Part shown: one piece after another, positions 32,376 to 43,500 of the stretch
How positions within the stretch are numbered: position 1 is the first letter of the stretch
How the letters are laid out: every line of letters begins with the position of its first letter
Assembly (NCBI GenBank): GCA_949825025.1
Contig: OX463781.1
Span: forward strand, 47,318,317 to 47,382,316
DNA length: 64,000 nucleotides
Reading direction: 5' to 3'
From: Siphlonurus alternatus
Lineage: Eukaryota; Arthropoda; Insecta; Ephemeroptera; Siphlonuridae
The notes under the pieces: model-generated
Databases searched by the model: none
Told to the model about the DNA's origin: nothing
Seen by the model: the letters and a program-made list of their open reading frames with translations, nothing else
Translations under genes and position numbers: made by a program

Positions 32376-35300
32376 ATGAGTTGCCACCGTGGTATGATCG
32401 CTGTGATTGTGTTTTGTACACTACTGGCTTACGGTATGCATAAGATTACATTTATTTGCCTTGCCTACTTTCAGCCCATGGTGCATTTTTATACTTCGGC
32501 TTTATTTTAAGCAACTTTATCTGATTTTAGCTTGCGCCCTTGAGTGCTATGTGTGCTCGGACCAGGAGCATAACCGCGAGAAGTGCCTCAACACTATAAA
32601 GACCTGTGAGCAGGGGGAAGACATGTGCTTGTCTGAAGTCCGCTGGGGATGTAAGTTTGGTTATTTCCTCATGCCTAGCTCCTCCAACTTTTTGTTCTTC
32701 ATACACTACCTTTGGGTGTAAAATTTTATGCTTACACTTGGTATTCTTATCAATAAATTGTATCAATGCAAGAGAATGTATGACATGCATACTGTACACT
32801 TTTTGATGAAGTAAAGCAGGTTACTTTAGTCGTTGATCTTGGATTATGTATGCATATGCATACCTGTAAATTCTATGACGCCTAGCTTCGAGACTGTCTA
32901 TCCGTATGTCTGGATGGGATAAAACAAAAGACGATTGCCGTGCACAATCGAATCTACACGTAAACTAAGATCTGTAGTACATACATATTGTAAGTGCTGT
33001 AGCATATGCATACTACGTAGTATGCTACTTCGCCAAATATGTTATTGATAAATTACTATTAATTTGTCTCACTAAATCACTGCTGGATTGCTCTTTTTGT
33101 ACTTAAATGCCTTACATGTCCTGTAAGACGGACAAATTTAATATGCATTCATCATGCTTTGCAAAACACAGTGTGGGCTTAATATATAATTATCCACTTG
33201 CAGCTGAAACTTCAGTTTCCAACCTTATCTCTCCAAATCACCAACTTCCAGAAAAGTGAGGCTGAAAAAAGGCGTGACAGTCGTGGGAGTATCAAAGACA
33301 TCCCAATCTCTCGATTACTATCGCAACCGCCATACCCTTTCTCCACCCCTTCTTGCCTGAAACTGGAGAACTCAACCAATCGCTATATGACTTCACTCTT
33401 CAAACTAATCGCCCCTATAGCAGCTTAAATTTTACTTGTAGAACCAAATTTATGCACATGGATACTGTTGACATGCTAAAGTAACAATTACAGAAATCAT
33501 GCATTTGGCATTACAGTCCACAAATTTACTATTTACTGTATTGGTTAATATAACTTAGATTTGATTTGAAAAAAGAATGAGAAGTAGCAGGACAAAAAAA
33601 CTCACCAGAGCCAATATTTCTAATTAATTATGGAATTGTGCACCATAAATAGGTACCGTATTTACTTTATAAAAATAATGAATGCGTAAATAATTAGGGT
33701 TCTGATGATATCTACTGTACTATTATTACTATAAAATAGACCGTCTCCTTCTTAGCCAGAAATTTAATTAGTTATTCTTTTCCCTCCATTTTTATTATTT
33801 TATTATTTTGCTACAATATTATTGACAGCTAATATATTGGGCTTTAATCAACCATTTTTACACATTTATTTAACTGAAAGACGATTTTTCATATTAAATA
33901 AACAATTTTACATATTATATAAAAAATTTGTCACTACAGTTTCCACTTACTTGGGAGACCCTGTGTGAACATTGATTGTTGTTCACAGCCACTCCCTACT
34001 GGGACCAGGGTGCCGCCAAGCAGTTCTACGTGTCCAAGCGATGCGCAAACAAAGCCACGTGTGAAGAGACTCGTGCGCTCTACATGCCCCAATGCTCTCA
34101 CATCTGGTACGAGGACTGGAAGTGTTCGGAGTGCTGCCAGGGAGACAGATGCAACTACTACGTTATTGTGAGTAGCAGTTTGTCATCAAATAATATCCTA
34201 TTACTGAAAACTGCAGAACTTTCTTATTATTAAATGAAAGACTTATGATTTGAAAAGAAATACAATATATAATAAATATGTACTTTTTTTGTTTAAATAA
34301 TTACATGATATAAAGAAAAACTTGTTATTATGCAGTGATGCACTTGTGTGTGGTTCCCCAGGCTTTGGACATCGCTTTGGTCCATTGAGAAAAAGTAGAG
34401 GTGTCCGTCCTGACTGAGGTTTTCCATGGTTCCCTCAGTCTCACCTCAGCGAACACGTAACAGTCCGTGGCCATCATCCGTTCCCTACCTTATCCCTACC
34501 CATTACCCCGCCGCGAGCTGTAAAAGCTCTTAGAGGTGTATCCTTGTAAAAAAAAACAAAAACAAGTCAAGAAACCCAGGAAATTAGGTTTACCTTATAT
34601 AAAATTTTTCCTATCCATGCAATGCTAATTATTATTTTTTTCTGGACCGCAATCTCCTTTACTCAAAATCGAGTTTTACCTAACAACAAGTTACGTAATA
34701 ATGAAAACAATAATAATGACAGTAAAAACACTGTACTTAAAAGTGGAGAGCTCCACTAATTTGCTTGCTAGCTTTACAATGTTGATACAAACTTACCAGT
34801 ACATTTTTTATTTAATTTATTATCATCGTTATCAATTCATTAAATTTTACAATGTATATATAAATCTGCTCCAAGACATTTTCTGGTAACAAACACCAAA
34901 GAGTTAGCTTGATTCAATTCAATTCAATTCAATATATTTTTATTTCCATTTTTTCCTACAGTCAAAGTGTCATAATATACAATAACATTTGTTGAGGTTT
35001 ATAGGACAAGTCAATAAAAAGCAGTGTTAGGAAATGTTCATAATGAAAGAATCAGTCCATGTCATTAATTTTCTTCTCACTTATTAACAAAATCACAGTC
35101 ATAATATGCTTTAACACTGTAAAAACACATATCTTGTAGCAGATTTTTCACATTTATTTTAAAATCACTAATATTTTTCATACACTTCACTGAGAGAGGG
35201 AGCTTATTATAAAGATTAAGGCAGCTCAAAAAGGGACCACTTTTATACATCTCAAGTCTACACCACATTGAGGGAATATTATTTTTAACATTTCTTGTAT

Positions 35301-35584
35301 TATGCTCATGTGTAACTTCATGTTGCTTATATAGTGACATATTTTTTTTAACATTCATTACACATTCCAAATAGAAATAGATTATACCATTCTGAGGCTT
35401 TGTTTTTTGTCATCCCATTATTACTACTGAATTCTTATTAAAAATGCCTAATGTTGTAACTTCCCTTCTTGACGTGAGTTTGTTTGTGTTACAGCTAGGT
35501 GGGAGCACAGCTCGCGGTAGTGTGGGAGTGCTTGTTGCCGCGGCAGGAGCCTCGTTCGTTCTCTGGAGGCTGATGCTCGCATGA
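32376..35584 (+). CDS. Ly6/three-finger GPI-anchored protein (four exons)
   Basis: Exons: 32376-32433, 32531-32650, 33989-34167, 35495-35584; 447 nt, 148 residues, consistent phases and GT-AG sites. Signal peptide 1-20 (MIAVIVFCTLLAYA core). The mature part is Cys-rich and typical of the Ly6/uPAR (three-finger, quiver/sleepless-like) fold: ALECYVCSDQ at the start, ECCQGDRCNYYV at the end (the CC..D.CN signature). The C terminus is a small-residue site (GGSTARGS) then a hydrophobic tail (GVLVAAAGASFVLW), the usual signal for GPI attachment at the cell surface. Such proteins modulate ion channels and receptors or organise septate junctions and cuticle; which applies here is unknown. Poly(A) signal AATAAA at 35693, 109 nt after the stop. 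Confidence 0.87.
32862..32937 (+). repeat. Short dispersed repeat, copy 2
   Basis: It shares CTATGACGCCTAGCTTCGAG and GTATGTCTGGATGGGATAAA with 1637-1707. Located in intron 2 of the Ly6-like gene. Confidence 0.6.
34345..34558 (+). mobile_element. 5S-derived SINE body, 5'-truncated copy
   Basis: Contains GTGGTTCCCCAGGCTTTGGA, TGGTCCATTGAGAAAA, GTCCGTCCTGACTGAGG and TTCCCTCAGTC, matching in order the body of the SINE at 41685-42000 but without its 5S-like head. It ends in an A-rich tail (AAAAAAAAACAAAAAC). Intron 3 of the Ly6-like gene. Confidence 0.75.
34563..34697. mobile_element. Small MITE-like element, copy 2
   Basis: GTCAAGAAACCCAGGAAATTA, TATAAAATTTTTCCTA and CAATGCTAATTATTATTTTT match the element at 4727-4862 in order. 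The right end, TTTTACCTAACAACAAGTTA, is roughly inverse to the left end of copy 1. Lies directly after the SINE tail. Confidence 0.5.
34911..35397 (-). pseudogene. 5'-truncated LINE, same family as 18525-21607
   Basis: The minus-strand frame 35370-35077 encodes MECVMNVKKNMSLYKQHEV, HEHNTRNVKNN, YKSGPFLSCLNLYNKLPLSV, clearly homologous to the C terminus at 18538-19020. Its 3' UTR carries GACTTGTCCTATAAACCTCA (inverse) and ends in a (TTGAA/TTCAA)n tail at 34914-34934. Inserted in intron 3 of the Ly6-like gene, antisense to it. Confidence 0.85.
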
Positions 35585-35698
35585 TCAGCACAGCAGGCTT
35601 TTCAGACGATGAAATCATCAAAAGTTTACGCAGCTTTAGAATTAAGTTTGTTTAGAACATTGGAGGCAGCATTGTTCTCATTTTGCCATTCCAATAAA

Positions 35699-36441
35699 AT
35701 ACACAACGGAAATGTTAAGTCTCAACTTTTTACATGTTGATTTATGATAGAAAAAAATAGTATAAACTATAAACATGTTTTACTTTGGAAAGTTTTACTA
35801 CAAAATATGAAAATAGGTTTATTATTTTTTAAATTTTTATTTTAGTTTGATAGACAGAAGGAAATGCTCAATAGTTGAATTTGCACAAAGTGGCTTTGTA
35901 CTTTTTTTTGTAAATATTACAAAAATTAGCATATCATTTTTCTAAATGGCACACAGCAGCATTCCAAAATATATATTGTAATTTTCAGTTTTAACTGTTG
36001 TAGCTTTTATTAATGTGTATTTGTCAGTATATTGCTGATATGTATTAACATGGAAAATTCCGTCCAACATGTTGACAACATGTTTTAATCCGTCCAAATC
36101 AGAATCTCGTCTAACGTTATATATTTTCATGTATTTCTTTTTTGAATAAAAGTTTTTATCATTTTTAAAAAAATTATGGTCCCATGTTATTAAAAAAAAA
36201 ACCCTATTATAATTTTAGTACTCAATATACATACAGTATTATATATATGAAGATACTAAATACTAAAATTTTAACAGTATTTCAGAGTAACTTTATGTGA
36301 AAATTAAATATGAATCAGTGAGGTTAATCAATTTAATATTATTTGTTTTTAGTATTATTTATTTATTTTGAAGTATGTTTATGAAACAGAAAAGGTCCAT
36401 TGGTTTCGTTTGGTGATACAAGCTGTACTTAAAAAATTAAA

Positions 36442-36515
<74 letters not shown>

Positions 36516-37252
36516 AAAAAAAGGAGTCTTGAGCTTGCTAAATATTGCAAAAAAGATATCTAAGTACAGTATACTGTAGTTACTTAAATATATTATTCTG
36601 ATTACCTTCTTTAGCTAGTTAGGTGTCACTACTGAGTACAGTGTACTAAAAAGGAAAATAATAAAATAGGAATAAAGATTTCACAATTTAATAACAACAA
36701 CATTCACATTTTAAAACTACATAATACATGAACACAAAAAGCTCAAATCAAAATTTGCAGAGCTATTTTATACTTTTGTACGTACATACACATTTCCATA
36801 AGATAATACAATAACTAATAGGGCCTATGAAAACAGCAGCTAAATTCAAATTATACATGACTGTACCCACACAGTGGGAGAGGAGGAAAATACATTTCTT
36901 GAGGAAAAAATATTATTATATAAAAACATTGCAGTGACGTTGAAAAAATAATTCATTGTCTTTTATGGCATTGTTGCAGAATTAGTTCTATAATTAATCA
37001 CAAAATGGGTTTACAGGAGATTTCGTTAAAATGAGTATGTGCACAATTCCAATTTTAAAATCCTTTAATGCTTACTAAAAAAATTAAAATTATATAATCA
37101 CCTATAGGAAACATAATAGTGAGTGTAATTCCAGTTCACTAAATCCAATACAAGAATTCTTCTTATAGAGAGCCACAAGTTAAATTTAAGAAAATGTTTA
37201 ATACAATTATACAGTATTTACGTATTTTCTTTAATTTTAAACATGTTTTCTA
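35699..37252. other. Intergenic stretch with (AG)n microsatellite
   Basis: AT-rich sequence between the two convergent genes (Ly6-like, plus; SLC25A51-like, minus). An (AG)n array of about 67 bp lies at 36444-36510. One antisense open frame at 35942-36130 lacks any recognisable motif and I do not call it. Confidence 0.6.
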
Positions 37253-37258
37253 TTTATT
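37253..37258 (-). terminator. Poly(A) signal of the SLC25A51-like gene
   Basis: AATAAA on the minus strand, about 160 nt past the stop codon of the mitochondrial carrier gene; it is the first canonical hexamer downstream. Confidence 0.55.
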
Positions 37259-37416
37259 GAAATTTTTTGGTAATTTGTTGAAGCATTTAATATAGCGTTG
37301 CAACAGAGAGTACGTTAGATTATAGTTGATTATTCTACATACTTTTGTGGCTACAGAATGAATTAAGTGTGATTTGGTGAACTGTATTCCCTGTAAACTC
37401 CACCCGGACTTGCACC

Positions 37417-39525
37417 CTAGCTTTCTTCTTCTTCTTCTTGCGGCACCAACATTCCTCGCAGCATCTCGTACGAGGCGTTGATGACACCCCAACTGATGAG
37501 GGCTCTAGTGTAGTTGACATGTACCCCGAGGAAGATGCGTTGCCAGCCGCCACGCTCCACGCAGATCTCCCGCCAAACCTGGGCCACGGGTTGGTATGGA
37601 CCGCCCAGCTGAGTCTGCATGTGTGTCTTCACCACGTTTAGTGGGTAGAACAGAGTCGAGATGGCAGCACCGATCAGAGCACCACCACAGAAGTCCCGCA
37701 CCTTTCACACAATAGTAAATATTATTAACTTTGTTTAACTACTATGCTATAGTTTTTTCAAAAGATGTGGAAAATTTGAGGAAAAATAAAAAAAATCCTT
37801 CCCCTAAATATTGGATGTAACAATGCAATTAGGAACTTTGATAAAACTTAATTTTGGGATCCGCTTCTATGCAGGAATACAAATTAATTTGACTAATTTT
37901 AAAATACTTTTACTTTTTTAATTAATGAAAATGAGAAATTTACTCTCAAATTCAATTGAGTCTGAAAGATATACTGTACAGTACATAAAACCAGTATATA
38001 TTGCTTTAACTGAACCCTGTTGTAGGGAACTGGTTAATAATTAATTAACTAACCTTCAGAGTCTTAATAATTGGTGTCAATCAACTTAATTCTAAAAGTT
38101 TGCTGATAAAGCAAGTTCACAAATTAAGTTTACATATAGTGTTCTGCAATTTTCCTAAGTTTAAATTTACTTTTAATGAAAATGTACTCAGTAAACAAAT
38201 AATAAAAAAAAAGATTTGAAAGACAGTTTTTTGAAAGGTTGGTTAATTCTGTTTCACTGTGTCACATTAGGTCATCCACATTACATTTTGATGCTTACCA
38301 CATGCAGGGTGCGTGTGGGGGGGTGGGGCCACTGATGTGCCACCACGTCACGGCCCCAGAAGAAGAGAATGTTGCTGGGTCCATTCCGCATCAGGATGGG
38401 CACCATTCCACGGTAGAACTCACGAGCACCGTGGGTCGACATCACGGACGTGAATGCATGGGCCGTGTTCTTAAACCGCTGGTGGTAGCGGGCGTTCTGA
38501 GGAGATGAATCAGGGTGATATGTTTGCATTATAGGACTCCTTATTATTGTTATAATATTAAGTAAATTAAATTTTTTAGATCAGAATCATGCTTTGACAA
38601 TGGAATACCGACCTCAAAATTTTTTATTGCAGAAATGGATAGAGGGTGCAAAGTTATGCTACTCTGATTTTTTTTTCAGATTTTTTAGAGCCCAGCAAAT
38701 ATTTATTAAAAATTATTGAAAGTACAGAAAAAGTGCCGCCTCTTGCCACCTCTCTTAATAAAAGATAGGACCCAAAAGGGATGTGGATTCGAACCCGACC
38801 TCGCCAAAACTTTTTAGCTATACTTCCCGGTCCCTAAAAAATCTGAAAAAAATCAGGGTAGCATAACTTTGCACCCTCTATCCATTTCTGCAATAAAAAA
38901 TTTTGAGGTCGGTACTCCATTGTTTCAAGCTTACTTTTTATCAAATTGAGTCTCTCGTAATAGCCAGGTATTACAAGCATTTGGTTGTATACTGTAGACT
39001 TACACATTTAGAAATATCTAATGGAATCTAATCTGTCAGCAGTACCTGTAGAAGAGTCTGAATACGTTCACATGGAGTGAGAAGAGCCTCAGTGGTACCA
39101 GCAAGCATCGCAGCAATGCCATTGCTTAGGTGGGTTGGGAGTGACGGAGCTGATTGGTGAAGAACTAATCGGTATTGCTCATACATGCCGAACATCAAGG
39201 AAACGCTTAGCGTTTTCTGTACCAGGGGAGGTAGCATGCCACGGTATAAAAACCAAACCCCCTCTTTCTGGAGCTGGGCAATGGCTGTGCTGGTTTTCAT
39301 ACCATGAAGCATCTACAGTACAGAAAGAAAAGTATTAATTAAAACATATTGTGTAGTCATATACAGTATCAGGAAGAAAAAAACTTTCATGTAAAGATTT
39401 TTTACCTGACGGAACATCACTTTGTTGATGGGGTAGGTGGCTGTGATGTTGATGAAAGCTGCTCCCCAGCCGCATGCAAATTCTGCCCATCTTTTAGAAG
39501 GTTTACTGCCCCCAGAAGCTGCCAT
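37417..39525 (-). CDS. SLC25A51: Mitochondrial NAD+ carrier, SLC25A51-like (four exons)
   Basis: Exons in transcript order: 39525-39406, 39312-39046, 38496-38299, 37701-37417; 870 nt, 289 residues, all phase 0 with GT-AG. Three carrier repeats with their signatures: YPINKVMFRQ (about 31-40), TPCERIQTLLQ (about 119-129) and YPLNVVKTHMQ (about 214-224). The pattern of unusual signature residues plus LYRGMLPPLVQKT, LAGTTEALLTP, EFYRGMVPILMRNGPSNILFF and NYTRALISWGVINASYEML match SLC25A51/52, the inner-membrane carrier that imports NAD+ into mitochondria. Length matches the human protein (297). The C terminus adds a short acidic tail (PQEEEEES). Intron 2 carries a family B palindrome. Mammalian SLC25A51 lacks introns in its CDS; this one has three. 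Confidence 0.93.
38599..38921. mobile_element. Palindromic MITE, family B, copy in SLC25A51-like intron 2
   Basis: A 323-bp inverted repeat, AATGGAATACCGACCTCAAA to TTTTGAGGTCGGTACTCCATT (inverse), with TTGCAGAAATGGATAGAGGG and AGTTATGCTACTCTGATTTT on both arms. The centre differs from the copy at 11311-11636 (here GAACCCGACCTCGCC). Confidence 0.88.
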
Positions 39526-40500
39526 GGTTTTAATAAATCCCTAACAAGACAGGGTTGACATCACTTTAGTTTCCAAGTACACTTATTTAAGAGTTCCAGG
39601 CACTATTTTTGAGACGAGGCCGGCATTGCTTTTTCATAAGGAGAGCAGATCGATGTATAGTTTATTTAGTGGTGACCTATTTACCTATTTGGTCCATATC
39701 GGAGGAGACTGATTATTAGGATTGTAGAAGAAAGGGTACTCTACACAATGGGGTTCCACAATATCAGCTGATTAGGCATCAGAAACTTACGAAGTCAAAG
39801 CAAAAACTTAATAAATTAAAGAAAATATGCATTTTCCCTCCATAGTAAAATATTACTGTAAAAAATACAATAATAAAATAAACATGAATTTTATTGTGCT
39901 TCCTACATTTTTTTTATCGACTTTTGAAAGAGTAATAAAGAGAAATTATTTGACTCATACTGTCATTATCAAATTTGGCACCCGGTAAATTTGTGGTGGG
40001 AGGCATCAGGATTGTCGTAGGTCAGGGTTCTTTTTCCCGCTAAGTAATACCCATTCTTCTACTTATCCAAGGAGGATAGATAGGGAGGACCATCTTACCT
40101 GTCCATCAATGCTAATCAGCGATTCAAACTTGTGTTCAACAAAGTTCAAACAATTTGCAGAAACAACCACTCCAAAGAAATTTTTATGAAGCTCGAATCT
40201 TTTCTTTGCAAGTGCTGCCATCTGGTGGCCACCATGGTGTCCCTGGTCTCGAAATTTACTTGCATCAAGATTGGTCTTACACGAACTTTATTATTTTATG
40301 GAATAAATACAAACATTCAGAAGTTATAAGTTATCGCACAATTTTTTTCATATTTTTTATAATCATTTTGTAATCAGTTTGTATTTGTTGTTATAATAAT
40401 TCAAAACATATTGCAGTGACATGTGAAATATGGAGACCGCCATTTTGATTTAAACAAAACTTACAAGTCATATACTGAAATCTCTTCTACCCACTCTAAC
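39526..40500. other. Upstream flank of the SLC25A51-like gene
   Basis: Probably promoter and 5' UTR near 39530-39720. A GC-moderate patch at about 40185-40275 has an open frame without recognisable motif. Nothing else supportable. Confidence 0.35.
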
Positions 40501-40502
40501 CT

Positions 40503-40585
40503 TGGGCATGGCTCGATTGGAAAAGCGCTCGACTTCAAATCTGATATCGCTCAGCGGCGTGGGTTCGAATCCCAGTCGGGATGGA
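40503..40585 (+). tRNA. tRNA-like sequence with A and B boxes, probably pseudogene or SINE head
   Basis: A-box-like TGGCTCGATTGG at 40509-40520 and a perfect B box GGTTCGAATCC at 40562-40572; a CGCTCAGCG hairpin in the variable region suggests a class II (Leu/Ser/Sec-like) layout, and the loop CTTCAAA could read TCA. The acceptor stem does not pair and the anticodon stem has mismatches, so I doubt it is a working tRNA gene. A tRNA-derived SINE head is an alternative. Confidence 0.4.
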
Positions 40586-41684
40586 GAACTTTTTAATTAT
40601 TTTTTAATGCTTCGTTTCACTCGGTGATATCATTCAACCATTATTTCATTATAAAAATTATTTTTAATTAATAACTAATCCACGCATGATAAAGAAAATA
40701 ATAAAAATAAATTAAAAATTGTTTTTACACTTATAAATTTTCGTTTGAATACTTGAATCTTGAATAGCATTATACCGATAGAAAATATTTATGAAATAAT
40801 AACTAAAAAAATAATATCCTTGCAACACATCGGCATCAAACCTGGGTCTCCAGGTAGATTACGTAATAATATAATTCATTAATATGCATCTCGTATTAAC
40901 TATCAATTCTCATTCACGGGATTACACTACAGTTAATTTGACATTACATCCGGAAGTAGCCGGAAGTATCAAATTTGTGTTTTTCTGTTTGTAATTCAGT
41001 TTTGAAACTTTACAAAGTGGTTTGAAGTAGAAATACCGACCTATGTGTGAAATTGTAAATTGTAACACTCTGAAATATGAATAGAATTTAATTAAGACCA
41101 GAAACCTTACACTTCCAGATGGAATATAATGTAAATTGGACTATACGTAATATTAGCGGGAATATTGCGGAAGCGGAAGTTTCGTTTCCCGTTTCCGGTC
41201 ATCTTCGCAATCGCGCCAATCTTCAAAAGACGTGTTGTGTGGGAGGAATTTATTTTATCAATTTATATAATTTATTTAGTAACAAATGAAAGAATAATAG
41301 TACTGAAAAATCAGAAATAAATCAAGTAATAGGCTTGTAGAACTTAGAGATCATAAAGATCAAAATAAAGGCATAAAATAGCAAATTGTCTGAAAGCCGT
41401 ATCCTAACGCGGGTTAATTTCGAGACCAGGCATCGATCCGACAACACTGTCTCTCCGTGTACATCTTGCATCACCGTACAAAAACAGCTGATCGAACACA
41501 AGCTGGCTTCTGCCACGCCCCCTCTCTTCCCACTCCCTATGTATTCTCCTTGTACTTATCCTACTGATTATCACAAATCAGCTGAGAGGTGCGAAAAAGA
41601 TGAATGCGTGGGAGTCAAGCTATATACTAGTAGTTTTATTTATTCTCGATAGGTGGCAGTAAACTCTAAAAAATCTAAAAAAGT

Positions 41685-42000
41685 GGGAGGTGTGGCGCAG
41701 TGCGCTTGACCGGGTCTCGTCAGATCACCGAAGTCAAGCAACGTCGCGCGTGGTTAGTAGTTGGATGGGTGACCATTTTCAACAAAAACCATGTTTCCCA
41801 CCCAGGGGTAAAACGTTGCGCTTTTCCACTATGTGGTTCCCCTGGCCTTGGACCATTGCACTTCCGGTTCATTGACAAAAGCTGTAGCGTCCATCCTGGC
41901 TGAGGTTTCCACGTTTCCCTCAGCCGCAGGCAAATGCCGGGATGGATTTGCAAGGCCGTGGCCGCCCTCGTTCCAGAAGAGCCCGCGAAACGCTCAAGTT
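41685..42000 (+). mobile_element. 5S-rRNA-derived SINE (SINE3-type), near-complete
   Basis: The head at 41693-41775 is clearly 5S-rRNA-like: GGTCTCGTCAGATCACCGAAG, CAAGCAACGTCG, then GTGGTTAGTAGTTGGATGGG and TGACC, in 5S order (internal control region included). It continues into a body with GTGGTTCCCCTGGCCTTGGA, TCCATCCTGGCTGAGG and TTCCCTCAGCCG that is shared with the truncated copy at 34345-34558. A-rich sequence occurs downstream (42080-42097), but body homology ends before about 42000. Confidence 0.82.
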
Positions 42001-42249
42001 AGGGTTTCGGAAGGTTCGGGGTTTCAAAGTAGTATATGTAATTAGTAAATAGAAGTACCCAATAGGGTTTGATTAAAAACTAAAAAAAAAAAAAAAATCT
42101 AAAATTAACTAAAAACGCTAAAACCCCGAAAAACCGCATAAAGTAAAAATGGAAATTTTCCCTTGGCGGTAATTTTTCCAAGAATTTTAAACATTTAATT
42201 AAAAAATTGTGCTTTACGATTTTTTTTAATCTATATTTTTAGTAATTAA

Positions 42250-42612
42250 GTGCTTATAAATATATATAATTTTTTAATTTTGGATTTTAACATGGGCAAT
42301 ATAGGCATTTCCCCCACTCCATTTTTTTTAACATTGGCCTTGTGGAGGCAGCCCCCCCCCCCCCCCCCCCCAAGATTACTCTACATAAGGTTTGACGCTC
42401 CGCCATCTTGGCGCAGCTTTTGTTGGAGCCTGTGACGTCACGACCAATCACTGACTGCCACGAAATAGGCTCGAGAGTAACAGCTCTCTCTGACTGGTCC
42501 TGCGCGAACTGGGACGAAAATGTGAACCTAAGCGTCCAACCTTATGTAGAGGAACCTTGCCCCCCCCCCCCCCCCCCCCACCCCCGTTTTTTTTTTCTGG
42601 ATCCGCGCCTGA
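42250..42612 (-). mobile_element. hAT-like MITE carrying a second MITE
   Basis: Inverse orientation copy of the 22917-23093 family: GGATCCGCGCCTG end at about 42600-42612, poly(C) tracts, CATTGGCCTTGTGGAGGCAG and ATTTTGGATTTTAACATGGGC. The far terminus has decayed. A separate TIR element (42379-42551) lies between its C tracts. Confidence 0.8.
42379..42551. mobile_element. 173-bp GC-rich MITE nested in the hAT-like MITE
   Basis: Ends CTCTACATAAGGTTTGACGC and (inverse) CTCTACATAAGGTTGGACGC agree at 19 of 20 positions. The interior is GC-rich (CCGCCATCTTGGCGCAG, GTGACGTCACGACC). No ORF. The target duplication is not clear because both flanks are low complexity. Confidence 0.8.
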
Positions 42613-42746
42613 GGTTGTATGCAGCTATATATAGTAAAACAATAATTTTAACCCATTATAGCCCAGCGTACCCATATGGGTATAGTATATGTAATTTAAT
42701 TTATTTATTTATCCCAAATAAACAATTATTATTATTATTATTATTA
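42613..42746 (+). repeat. Putative retroelement 3' end with (ATT)n tail
   Basis: A short non-coding stretch ending CCCAAATAAACAATT and then (ATT)n at about 42724-42746, as in LINE tails. Low complexity makes this tentative. Confidence 0.35.
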
Positions 42747-43237
42747 GTATAGTGCAGAATTACATGGCTATAAATATTGCGTATATTATAATATAATTTA
42801 TATATTATTAAATATAGTAGAGATGATTCGAGAGCGCCGCTATAATTATAAATATATTATAGTTATTAAATATATAGATCCAGTTTAATTATAAGTAGCT
42901 GAAATAATGTTCCTCAATATTACATTTCACTGTATAAATGCATGTAACTATTATAATATATACATGTAAATTATATGTGACGATCATTTAATTATTTTAT
43001 TATAGTATGAAAGTTAACAAAGATTATATTACATATACGTACTATACAGAATATAATGTAACCGTATTTCTGAAGTCTTATTTGACCATGGTAATTAATT
43101 ATTTGATCTTTATATATATAGGTGTCTGTAATAGAACATAATACGCAGCTATATTATAGCAGTATTAATTGTTATAAATTTTATATCATAAAGTATTAAT
43201 TCAGTTAAAACCCACTTAATATATAAAGGAGAAAAAT

Positions 43238-43500
43238 ATTTAATAATAATAATAATAATTTTATTTCGATTTTGGTTGTACAAAAGTCAACATCAATCAC
43301 GTCACAAAAAAAAAAACATATTAAAACCAACAAAAAACACGATAAAAACATTAATATACAGCAAATTTCATACAACCTTTAAACACTGTTCTGAGAGTTT
43401 ATTTGAAAAGAACATTTTCATGAAAGAACATTTTCATGAAAGAACATTTCAATATATATATAGTACTTTAAAAAGATTTCAATGACGTCTCTGTCGTTAT
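43238..43500 (-). repeat. LINE 3'-end fragment with (AAT)n tail, copy 1
   Basis: (AAT)n at 43240-43259, then TTTGGTTGTACAA and CATCAATCACGTCA, in the same order as at 59123-59240. It looks like a 5'-truncated minus-strand LINE 3' UTR. No protein-coding part survives. Confidence 0.5.

Noticed and set aside
33198..33428. Possible alternative exon in intron 2 of the Ly6-like gene (preceded by CAG)
   Set aside because: The frame lacks the cysteine pattern of the family, has no clear donor, and the main splice form is already complete.
35942..36130. Minus-strand 62-codon frame between two genes
   Set aside because: AT-rich, no motif, no splice or poly(A) context; lies just past the Ly6 poly(A) signal on the opposite strand.
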